A DNA stretch of 64,000 nucleotides from CBDCWT01 sp965223305 (GTDB lineage Bacteria > Planctomycetota > Planctomycetia > Pirellulales > Pirellulaceae): the NCBI GenBank assembly GCA_965223305.1, contig CBDCWT010000011.1, positions 62,001 to 126,000 on the forward strand, read 5' to 3'. Shown piece by piece: positions 26,484 through 35,094 of this stretch. A model generated the notes under the pieces. It did no database searches. It was not told the DNA's origin and saw only the letters and a list, made by a program, of their open reading frames with translations. Position 1 is the first letter of the stretch; every line of letters starts with the position of its first letter. A program made the position numbers and the translations under genes.

Positions 26484-28040
26484 ATGCCGCGACACAGCTG
26501 GTTTGCTCATTCAACGCTTTCGCTGGTGTTACTCTTCGGTCTCGAGGCTCTGTCGGCGGACTCCGCCGTTGCTGTGGATAACCAAATGCTGGAGTTAACC
26601 GCTCGCAGGCGCACGACAGCGGCCGGCGACAACAACTATCAAGTCACCGAAGAATCGGTGAGCTGGGAAGCCGCGAAGACCGCCATCGTTGTCTGCGACA
26701 TGTGGGACCAGCACTGGTGCCGGAGCGCTACGCGTCGCGTTGCGGAGATGGCACCCCGGATGAACGAAGTCATCAAGGCAGCTCGCCGCAAAGGTGTGTT
26801 CATTATTCACTGTCCAAGCAGCTGCATGAGTCATTACAAAGACACTCCGATGAGGCAGAGGGCACTGCTGGCACCCGAAGTCAAAACCGAGATTCCTTTG
26901 CAGAGTTGGTGCCACCTCGACTCGGCTCACGAAGCTGAACTCCCGATTGACGATTCCGATAGCTGCGACTGCTGGCCGCCATGTGATTCCGGGAGTCCGT
27001 GGAAGCGACAGATTGCAACCATCGAAATCCACCCCGATGACGCAATCACGGATAGTGCCGAAGCATTCTACTTGATGCGTGAGCGTGGTATTGCCAACGT
27101 CATCGTGATGGGAGTTCACGTCAATATGTGCGTGCTGGGTCGCCCGTTCTCGATCCGCCAGATGGTCTACCAAGGTCAGCACGTGATGCTCATGCGCGAC
27201 ATGACCGACAGCATGTACAATCCGCGGATGAAGCCGTTCGTGTCGCATGTCAAAGGCACCAATCTGGTCATCGAGCACATCGAGAAGTACTGGTGCCCGA
27301 CAATCACCTCGACGGATCTCACCGGGGAACCTCCATTCGCGTTTGCGGAAGCGGACCAACCGCATGTGGTCTTCATGATCGGAGAACGGGAGTACGAAAC
27401 CAAAAAAAGCCTGCCGACATTCGCAAAAGAGTATCTCCAGAGCAACGGATATCGCTGCACGTTCATTCACGCCGACGAAACTGATGGAAACAACTTTCCC
27501 GGGCTGCTTTCGTTGAAAACCGCTGACCTGCTGTTTCTCAGCGTGCGGCGTCGAGCCCTGCCTCAGAAACAACTGGCTCTCGTTCGCGAGTACCTCCAAT
27601 CCGGTCGGCCGTTGGTCGGCATCCGCACAGCCTGCCACGCCTTCCACACACGCGGGCAACATCCCGAGGGCCATGAAGAGTGGCAACAGTTCGATCCTGA
27701 AGTGCTGGGAGGAAACTACCACGGTCATCACCCCACGGGTCCGCTGACCTCACTACGAGTTCCCGACAGCGCACACAAGCACCCTATACTGTCGGGCATC
27801 GCAATCGAGAAGTTCCTTGGAAATGGATCGCTTTACCAAGTCAGCCCGCTCCGCGATAACACGCGCCCGCTGCTGCTAGGCACGATCGCTGGGCAACCTG
27901 TGGAACCAGTCGCCTGGACCCACGAATACCAAGGAGGCCGCGTCTTCTTTACCTCGCTTGGACACCCCGCGGACTTTGAGAGCGAAGCGTTCAACCAGCT
28001 GCTCCTCAACGCAGTGCGCTGGGCCACAGGCGCTGAGTGA
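26484..28040 (+). CDS. isochorismatase-like cysteine hydrolase fused to a ThuA trehalose-utilisation domain, secreted
   Basis: The 518-residue protein begins with a signal peptide (LSLVLLFGLEALSADSAVA). Residues about 60-280 are an isochorismatase-like hydrolase: IVVCDMWDQHW carries the Asp, GVFIIHCPSS follows, and GVHVNMCVLGRPFSIRQM near residue 213 carries the catalytic Cys. Residues about 290-515 are a ThuA-type domain of the class I glutamine amidotransferase-like superfamily (PHVVFMIGEREYETKK, VGIRTACHAFHTRG, FTSLGHPADFES). A GAGGA ribosome site precedes the ATG. The join is continuous in one frame, so this is a true fusion. Function is inferred as hydrolysis of an amide or ester near a sugar-binding domain. 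Confidence 0.9.
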   Translation: MPRHSWFAHSTLSLVLLFGLEALSADSAVAVDNQMLELTARRRTTAAGDNNYQVTEESVSWEAAKTAIVVCDMWDQHWCRSATRRVAEMAPRMNEVIKAARRKGVFIIHCPSSCMSHYKDTPMRQRALLAPEVKTEIPLQSWCHLDSAHEAELPIDDSDSCDCWPPCDSGSPWKRQIATIEIHPDDAITDSAEAFYLMRERGIANVIVMGVHVNMCVLGRPFSIRQMVYQGQHVMLMRDMTDSMYNPRMKPFVSHVKGTNLVIEHIEKYWCPTITSTDLTGEPPFAFAEADQPHVVFMIGEREYETKKSLPTFAKEYLQSNGYRCTFIHADETDGNNFPGLLSLKTADLLFLSVRRRALPQKQLALVREYLQSGRPLVGIRTACHAFHTRGQHPEGHEEWQQFDPEVLGGNYHGHHPTGPLTSLRVPDSAHKHPILSGIAIEKFLGNGSLYQVSPLRDNTRPLLLGTIAGQPVEPVAWTHEYQGGRVFFTSLGHPADFESEAFNQLLLNAVRWATGAE

Positions 28041-28043
28041 CGC

Positions 28044-30308
28044 TCAAACCAGGCCCCATCTCTTGCGCATCATCCACTCGGCAGTGGCGAGGCTGACGAC
28101 ACCCAAGAACATCAACCACGCGTCCAGCGCCGTGTCTCCCAACTGCCACTTGGATTGCACTTCTACCGGAACATCCTGGTATTGCCTACGAATCTGCTCC
28201 AGCAATCCGGGCAGCTCTTCAGCCGCAACAGGCCGACCGCCGGAAGCACGAGTCGCGTTGGCCAGCCGGGCCATCTGTGCGTAGTCGGCGACCGGATCGC
28301 TCATTTCAACATCACGATCCATGACTTGGAATCGCGCCTCTGCTTGCCCTAGCTCTGCGCCGTCTTGAGAGGCGGTCACTTCAATCGTGTAGTCGCCAGG
28401 CTGATCCGGGGGAGGCACGACCCCCCGAAAAGAGTCTCCGTCCGCCGTAACACTAACCGATGTCGACTCTTCTCCCGACTCGCTGACGCGAGCGCGCAGC
28501 TCAACATCGGACAGCGGCTCCCCACCCACACTCAGAGCACCCGCACTGAATTCAATCGCCGCGCCGCGTCCAAATCGACGTTGGGCTAGCTGAATCCAGA
28601 CATTCTCCTTCTCCAGGTCCTCGCGATGAACGAGCCACAGAATGGCCTGCCGCCAAAAGCGACGATGCTCGTTTTCGTAACCGTATTGCCACCATCGTCC
28701 GGTAGTGTTGCCCGCGAACGCCAGAACTCGACCGCGACCGTAGTTGCCGGCGACGAGCAACGGTAGGCGGCTGGCCGTTTCAAGCAATACTCGCGCGGAC
28801 GCCTTGGGCCGCAGTTTGTTAGCCCCCAACAGCGGTGGCAGCGCTTGCCAACGGTCCGCATTCTCGGACTCGACTCCCAACAACGTGACGGGATGATTGG
28901 CAAGCGGTCGCGGCTGGACGGCGCCCCAGACGTGCAAGTCCTTGCTGATCGGGCGCTGAGGATCGAGATCCTGCCGCTCAAACCGGCCCATCACAACCGG
29001 CAGAACGTCCTCCCAAGGCGACCCCTGGTAGCCGCCGGCGCCGAAGCTGCTGTAGCCACCAATCATCATCATTCCCGTCCCTTCGCCCACCGCCTCGGCG
29101 ATCTGCTGCATGTCCCGCTTGCTCAGCGCCGTCGCATCAACACTCTCAACGAGGATCGCGTCGTAGGGACCCCGTTTAAGGCGTGCAGCAAGATCCAGGG
29201 GCCACTGATCGCGGTTCAGGACGTTGACGAATTCGTCATCCAGCTGAATGTCGGGAGCGGCACCGATGCTGCGCCGTAGTCTCTGCTGCTCACCCACCAG
29301 GTCACCGTAGAGGTATAGAACGCGCAGGCCACCCTCGAGCACGGTCAGGAAGGATGTCAGCTCGTTGTTTTGTGTCACCAGTTCGCCGACTTGGGCAGCA
29401 GCCCGCATCGTCAGCTTGTAGTCACCAGCCGTTTGGGGAACGAGCGGAATGGAGATGGGAACGAGTTCGTCGTCGCTTCGTGCCGCGAGCTGCCGAGCTT
29501 CTACGGTCCGCCGATTCCCGCTCGAGTCCTCAAGTACCAGCTCGACCTGGATGTTCTTATTGACATAGCCGCGCACTCGCAGTGCGGCCTCGATTAGCAG
29601 CTCGTTCTTCACAAATGTGGTAAAGCGGTCGGGCATGTTCTCCAAAGAAATGTCGCGAGATTGCATCGTCGCGCCGAGTGGTCCGAAAGCAACCGTATAG
29701 AGAGGACAATCGAGGCGTGCCAGTTCACGAACTGCTTGCTGTAACTCCACCCGAGGATTCGTTGCTGTTTGCGCGCCGTCGCCGAGCACGACGACACCTG
29801 CCAGCCGCCGCCCCAATTCGTTTCTCAAAGCCTCGTCAAGACTCGATCCGATGTCAGTCTGATCTCCTTCCGCGGTCGGTGAGACCTTCAGCTTGCCCGT
29901 AGTGAATTCCACAGCATGCAGTTGGCGATCGTAGGCATAGACACGTAGTTCGAGACTCTCCGCAAACTCACTCAGCTCACCCTCGATCTGTTCCAGTAGT
30001 TCTCGCTGTGATTGCCATCGCGATCGATCGCCGGCAGCTGCAGGCAGCTGCATACTACGGCTCTGATCGAACATCAACACCAGTACTGCCGACTGGGGCG
30101 CGGTCTTCGTCGTGAAGATCGTTGGCCGCAGCATACCCACCGCCAGTAACGCGATCAGCAACAGACGCAGTCCCGCGAGGATCCGACGGCGACGCGCCGG
30201 CAACTGTTGGTATCGAGGCACGGTAAGCAGCAGCACGAGTAGAACGGCGGTCGTCAACACCACGACGAGGTAGCTGCCGAAAATCGGATTTGCGCTGAAT
30301 CCCGTCAT
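28044..30308 (-). CDS. VWA and glutamine-amidotransferase-like membrane protein
   Basis: The 754-residue product has two N-terminal membrane helices (about residues 13-30 and 45-62). A VWA domain follows with the metal-site motif DQSRS near residue 84 and VVVLGDGAQTATN near 174, then a beta-sandwich (about 220-320). A class I glutamine amidotransferase-like domain (about 335-540) contains VLYLYGDLVGEQQ, DAILVESVDATAL and MMMIGGYSSFGAGGYQGSPW; no catalytic Cys is obvious there. A C-terminal helix (LDAWLMFLGVVSLATAEW) returns to the membrane. Its start overlaps the preceding gene by four bases (ATGA). It is the last gene of the moxR operon and probably an adaptor in the same membrane complex. 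Confidence 0.88.
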   Translation of the reverse strand: MTGFSANPIFGSYLVVVLTTAVLLVLLLTVPRYQQLPARRRRILAGLRLLLIALLAVGMLRPTIFTTKTAPQSAVLVLMFDQSRSMQLPAAAGDRSRWQSQRELLEQIEGELSEFAESLELRVYAYDRQLHAVEFTTGKLKVSPTAEGDQTDIGSSLDEALRNELGRRLAGVVVLGDGAQTATNPRVELQQAVRELARLDCPLYTVAFGPLGATMQSRDISLENMPDRFTTFVKNELLIEAALRVRGYVNKNIQVELVLEDSSGNRRTVEARQLAARSDDELVPISIPLVPQTAGDYKLTMRAAAQVGELVTQNNELTSFLTVLEGGLRVLYLYGDLVGEQQRLRRSIGAAPDIQLDDEFVNVLNRDQWPLDLAARLKRGPYDAILVESVDATALSKRDMQQIAEAVGEGTGMMMIGGYSSFGAGGYQGSPWEDVLPVVMGRFERQDLDPQRPISKDLHVWGAVQPRPLANHPVTLLGVESENADRWQALPPLLGANKLRPKASARVLLETASRLPLLVAGNYGRGRVLAFAGNTTGRWWQYGYENEHRRFWRQAILWLVHREDLEKENVWIQLAQRRFGRGAAIEFSAGALSVGGEPLSDVELRARVSESGEESTSVSVTADGDSFRGVVPPPDQPGDYTIEVTASQDGAELGQAEARFQVMDRDVEMSDPVADYAQMARLANATRASGGRPVAAEELPGLLEQIRRQYQDVPVEVQSKWQLGDTALDAWLMFLGVVSLATAEWMMRKRWGLV

Positions 30309-32648
30309 GCCGCGTTCTGATAGAATCGACTGGCCAGAAGGTGTTCGAGCCCCACGACGACCACCAGGACCACGAACAGATACGAATAAAACTCCTGTCC
30401 GATTCGCGACTGACCCACTTCGAACAGGATCTCGTCTCGCTGCCGCGCGTAATGATATCTACCTTGACCAAAGTAGTCGGCCAGCCGATCCGCTTCGAGT
30501 CTGGTGAGGTCCGTCTGGCTGGCCGGCAGGTTCACCGCGAATCCGCGAACGAGCGGACCGTCTCGCTGCCCTTTGAGCCGATAAGCGCCTGGTTGTTCGG
30601 TGTAGCGAACCGTTACGCCACCGTCGTGGGCGGTAACTTCAAAGGGCAGCTCGCCGGGTGAGAAAAGACGGTATCGCGCGGGCAGCGAGTCGTTCGGCAA
30701 CTCGACAACTTCGCCAGTCTCGTAGTTCAGGCGCAAAGCACTGTCATCGATCAGATAGCCGACAATCTCGTTGGCCAGCACGAAATAAGGCCAAGCATTG
30801 TCGCTGGTCGGCAGCTCATTCCACGCTGGCCGGCCCGCGGGTGAGAGCGGGTCGGAAACCGGAGTCGTGAAGGTCAGTACGCGGCCAGCCCCGTATTGGG
30901 TCTCGACTAGCGCCGGCCGGCTATTGCTGTACGAAATCAGTACGCTGGTCTGCGGACCAATCTCCTCGAACAACCAATGACGGTTGATAGGTGAGTCCTG
31001 CCAGGGGACATTGGTCGCCTGCCCACGAAACGGTGCCAGGATCGGGTGGTTGAAGCGCGTCGGCGCAAGGAACAAATCGCGCACGCCGGCCCGCCAGCGC
31101 CGCTGCAGTTGGCCGCCGATCAGCTCGGCAGAGAGCGGTGAGTTGAATTGTTCCGCCGGATAGGCGTTGTGCCCCAAGAAGACCGCAAGGCCGCCGCCTT
31201 CCGCCACATAGCGCGCGAGGCGACTCCAAGTGGCGGGTTCGATCGGGTGCGGATCCAGCAAGCAGACCGCCGAGAACGCGGCAAGATCTTGCTGGTGGAG
31301 TTCGCTTTGGTCGACTAAGGTGCAAGCGAACCGCGCCTGCTGAAAAGCGGAGGGGGCGATCGCCTCTAGAAACAACTGCGGGTTAGCATCAGCCGATGCA
31401 CCAACGAGTACTGGCCAGGCCTCGCGCACATCGACGGCGAAATAACGGACGTCGTCGATTGGCAACCCATCGCCGCCTCGCAGCTGAACCGATCCCTGAT
31501 GAACACCGACAGGTAGCCCACCCAACCGAAACTCGATTCGTTGCGCCCGTGCCCGCCGTCAGCTCGAGGGAAACTTGATCACGGCGGACTGACGGCGGCA
31601 GCAACGTCGTGCCATCCACAACAACCGGGCGTTCACGATCGGGAGTTTCAACAAACAAGTCCACGGTCTCCATCTTGGCATCGTCGCCTTGGAGTTCCGT
31701 GGTCACGGTCAGTTCGCTTCCGTAAGCAACCACCTCGGCAGAAAGCTGCAGGTTTCCCAGAGACCTATTTCGCGGCCGTTCGGTCCCCACATCGATGACA
31801 TAGATCGCGAGCTCTGGATCGTCTTCAACCTGTAAACGCAACAGCTCACTGGCCCGCGACGGCCAAGCTCCCTTCGTCAAGTCAGTGAAAACATATAGCT
31901 CCTTGCGACGATAGGCACTGCCTCTCAACAGCGCTATCGCGCTGCGGAGCGTCTCGGCAATGGGCTTGGAGAGAGTAGACACTTCGAGTCGATCGACCGC
32001 TTTCTTCGCTGCAGCAACATCGACAGAGAAATGGGCATCCGTCGCCACAGTCTCGACCACGGCGATTTCACTGGCCCGCGGCAGTCGCGTGAGTACCCAC
32101 ACTGCCATTTCACGAGCCTTCTCCAGCCGCGTCTCGTTCTCGTAGCGGTATGCCATTCTCGGCGATGTATCCACTACCAGCGCCGCGGCAACCGGCGCTC
32201 GTTGGTTTCCCAACCCTGTTGGTCGCCCGCCTGGTAACGCTGCAGAGGCGATGCCTAGAAGCACCAAGAGACAGACCGCACAGGCCACTGCCAAACTGCC
32301 AACCATCCATCTCCCACGGCGCTGCACGATCGCCAGCGCCAACACCATCGCCACGAAGCTGAGGGCAAGCAGAACGGCACCGAACACAATCCAAGAGCCA
32401 AACCTCGGCGAATCGGCACTCGGGCGGGCCAGCGCGGCGGCGAGCAACGCAACCAGCGCACAGCGTAGAAACAGGAGCAGCCAATGTCGCAACTGCAGCT
32501 TCTTCCGATTCGCTTCTCGCCGCTCTTTTAGGAACTGGAGTGCCGGAAACAGCTGTCGTTGAGGTCGGCGGCGCATGGTGAGATGGATGACGATTGGGAT
32601 CGCCACGAACAACCCACCCAACAACATCGAGATGTTAACGAACGCCAT
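30305..32648 (-). CDS. BatA-like VWA membrane protein, interrupted by one frameshift
   Basis: The N-terminal frame (32648 to about 31530) opens with a BatA-type domain: ISMLLGGLFVAIPIVIHLTM and RRPQRQLFPALQFLKERR, then two more helices and a VWA-like region whose site reads DTSPR, lacking the last Ser of DxSxS. At about 31530 the protein continues in another frame (GGLPVGVHQGSVQLRGGDGL to the C-terminal helix near 30310). Removing one base from the three-A run at 31529-31531 (plus strand) joins the two into about 780 residues reading TNR-V-RLGGLPVG. One homopolymer error is the simplest cause. It follows the DUF58 gene by 41 bases and overlaps the next gene by four. Confidence 0.83.
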
Positions 32649-32689
32649 CGACGCACACCGTGACGAGCAAAGCCCGCCGCACTTGCCAG

Positions 32690-33587
32690 CTAGAATCTCG
32701 TCTTTCGACTCTGCAAATACTCGAGCAGGGCTTTGTCAAAATGCATGCTGGTGTCCAGCGGAACGTAGTCCAGGCCGAGCTTCAGGCACTCGCTTGCGTA
32801 CCGGTCTCGGAACGCCTGGAGGGTCTCCAAGTAGTCGACACGGTAGCCGCCTGCGTCCATCTGAATCGACTCGCTGCTCTCTGGATCCTCGAATTCCATC
32901 ACTCCCTGAAAGGGAAAAACTGACCTCGGCTTCGTCGAGTACATGAAAGAGGATGACATCGTGGCCGCCGTGCTTTAGCCGACTCAAAGCACTCAGAATC
33001 GGATCCTGCTCACCCAGCAAGTCAGAGAAGATCATGATCAAACTGTGCTGCCGCAGCATTGCCGCGATCTGAGTTAGGCTCTGGGCCACGTCGGTGACCC
33101 CTGCCGGGCGCAGACGACTCAGGTGGGAGAGCACTGCTCCCAATTGTGTCCGTTTCGACTTCGGGGCCAAGCATCCCCGAATCTGCCGGTCAAACGTGAT
33201 CAGCCCCACAGGATCGTGTTGCAGAATCATCAAATAGCAAAGAGCGGCGGCCAAGCACACCGCATAGTCAAACTTGCTGAGCTGTTGGCGGTAGGTGAAG
33301 TCCATCGACTCACTCAAGTCGATCACCAGGTACCCGGTGATATTGGTCTCCGCTTCGAACTTCTTGATGTAGTACTTATCTGTCTTGGCATAAATGAGCC
33401 AGTCGATGTCCTTGGGATCATCGCCAACCGTGTATTTGCGGTGCTCGCTGAATTCCACGGAAAAGCCGTGAAAAGGGCTGGCATGCAATCCTTGGAGAAA
33501 ACCCTTCACAACAAACTGCGCTCGCAAATCAAGTCGCTTGATTTGGTTAATGACCGCGGGTTTCAGGTATTTCTCGACAGCAGACAC
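32690..33587 (-). CDS. DUF58 VWA-type protein, interrupted by one frameshift near the C-terminus
   Basis: DUF58 proteins bind metal through a VWA-like domain and work with MoxR chaperones. The first frame, from the ATG at 33587, has the hallmarks SVEFSEHRKYTVGDDPKDID near residue 43, YLVIDLSESMDFT near 87, and FSDLLGEQDPILSAL near 190. After DEAEVSF (about 32920) the frame goes wrong; removing one base from the five-A run at 32915-32919 (plus strand) restores PFQGVMEFEDPES to the stop at 32690. The repaired protein is about 298 residues, normal for this class. It starts 15 bases after the moxR stop. Confidence 0.88.
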
Positions 33588-33602
33588 AGGAGAAGTTCCA
33601 GT

Positions 33603-34619
33603 CTAAGTGGTGTACTTTGGAATCTCGGGCTCTGGAATCTCGCTCAGTAAACGCTCAACCACATCATCTGTGCTCATCCCTTCCGCTTGGGCTTGGAAGT
33701 TGGTGCTGATCCGGTGCCGAAGAACCGGCCCGGCAATCTTACGCACATCTTCGATAGCGACCGAAAAACGGCCATCCATGGCTGCGATCGCCTTGCCACC
33801 GTTGATCAGAAATTGGCCGGCACGCGGTCCAGCCCCCCAATCGACGAGCTCCTTGACGAAGTCGGGGGATTCGCTGTCGCTCGGCCGTGTAGCGCGAACG
33901 AGCCGAGCAACGTATTTGACAATGTACTCGCTTACCGCAACCGAACTGACCAACTTCTGCACCGTCAGAATCGCGCGGCCAGAAAGAACCTTCTTGACCT
34001 CGGCCCGCTCGTTGCGTGAGCTCACCGCCAAGATCCGTTCTTCCTCAGCAGCCGTGGGATACCCGACTTTGATGTTGAACATGAACCGGTCGAGTTGCGC
34101 TTCAGGGAGGGTATAGGTGCCCTCCTGTTCGATCGGATTCTGAGTGGCGATGGTGAAAAATGGTTCGGGCAGCGCGTAGGTCGACCGTCCAATGGTCACC
34201 TCCCGTTCCTGCATCGCCTGCAGCAGGGCTGCTTGGGTCTTCGGCGGAGTCCGATTGATCTCATCGGCCAAGAGGATGCTGGCAAAGATAGGACCTTCGA
34301 CGAAACGGAACTCGCGGCGGCCACTTTCATCTTCGTCCAACACGTTTGTGCCGGTGATGTCCGACGGCATCAGATCAGGTGTGAATTGAATCCTCTTAAA
34401 GGAAACGTCCAGAATCTGCGCCAGAGTACTGACCATCAGTGTCTTGGCGAGCCCTGGAACACCCTCTAGTAGACAGTGGCCTCGTGTGAAGATTGCAGCG
34501 AACAGCTGCTCGATCACTTCTTCTTGCCCGACAATCACCTTCTGCAGCTCCTGCTGCATTAGCTGCCGGTGCTGGCTGAATTCCTGCAGGACGTCACCCA
34601 GACTGCGTTGTTTGGTCAT
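33603..34619 (-). CDS. MoxR-family AAA+ ATPase
   Basis: MoxR ATPases are AAA+ chaperones that mature VWA-containing partners, often at the membrane. The 338-residue protein has Walker A in LLEGVPGLAKTLM near residue 55, the segment IQFTPDLMPSDITGTNVLDE near 77, Walker B ILLADEINRTPPKTQAALLQ near 113, sensor 1 FTIATQNPIEQEGTYTLPEA near 152, and arginine-finger region DRFMFNIKVGYP. The C-terminal lid contains GPRAGQFLINGGKAIAAMDG. Length is typical (about 320-340). It is the first gene of a minus-strand operon with DUF58, BatA-like and VWA/GATase-like genes, the usual context. A strong hairpin lies 91 bases upstream. Confidence 0.95.
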   Translation of the reverse strand: MTKQRSLGDVLQEFSQHRQLMQQELQKVIVGQEEVIEQLFAAIFTRGHCLLEGVPGLAKTLMVSTLAQILDVSFKRIQFTPDLMPSDITGTNVLDEDESGRREFRFVEGPIFASILLADEINRTPPKTQAALLQAMQEREVTIGRSTYALPEPFFTIATQNPIEQEGTYTLPEAQLDRFMFNIKVGYPTAAEEERILAVSSRNERAEVKKVLSGRAILTVQKLVSSVAVSEYIVKYVARLVRATRPSDSESPDFVKELVDWGAGPRAGQFLINGGKAIAAMDGRFSVAIEDVRKIAGPVLRHRISTNFQAQAEGMSTDDVVERLLSEIPEPEIPKYTT

Positions 34620-34709
34620 GGCGTTTGGTACTAGGATGTGGCCGGGTGAAAAACTCCGGTCGACAATGGTTCGAAAGCTTGTCTTGTTTCGTAAGGCGCC
34701 GGATCATCT

Positions 34710-34776
34710 GGGAGGGCGAGGCTCCTGCGGAGCCGTTTGTTTGCGCCCTTCGGCTCGGCAGGAGCCTCGCCCTCCC
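34710..34776. repeat. long GC-rich hairpin upstream of moxR
   Basis: GGGAGGGCGAGGCTCCTGC (34710-34728) pairs perfectly with GCAGGAGCCTCGCCCTCCC (34758-34776). After one G/G mismatch, GAGCCG pairs with CGGCTC, leaving a 15-base loop. A further partial copy GCAGGAGCCTCGCC follows at 34777. No T-run follows either arm. It is probably a member of an interspersed palindromic repeat family. Confidence 0.75.
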
Positions 34777-34889
34777 GCAGGAGCCTCGCCTAGGGTGATG
34801 AAATGTGTCAGGTCAAGACCATTCTGTTTCCAACGGTTTCTGTTCCGCGTAAGGCCAGGTTTAGGAGCCAGACGTAGTCTTGACGTTAC

Positions 34890-34927
34890 CCTCCCGCTCG
34901 CGGGAGGCTCGGACGCGATAGCGTCCG
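34890..34927. repeat. two adjacent small hairpins
   Basis: CCTCCCG-ctcg-CGGGAGG (34890-34907) is followed at once by CGGACGC-gata-GCGTCCG (34910-34927). The second resembles the CGGACGC/CGCGTCCG hairpin at 18253. Together with 34710-34776 these account for the only structure seen in the 475-base gap 34620-35094. Confidence 0.55.
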
Positions 34928-35094
34928 GGGAGGGCCCCCAGGTTGTCGGCGACTTTGTCTCTCGGACGGCGTCTCCTCAGATTGTATGCCGCCTTAGCCG
35001 AAAGGGGCATCGCCCCGCCTTGTTTGCCTCCTTAACTGCTGAATCCTAAGATATTTGGGGCGCCCTGCAGGGCAACGGCACCAGGAACAGTCTG

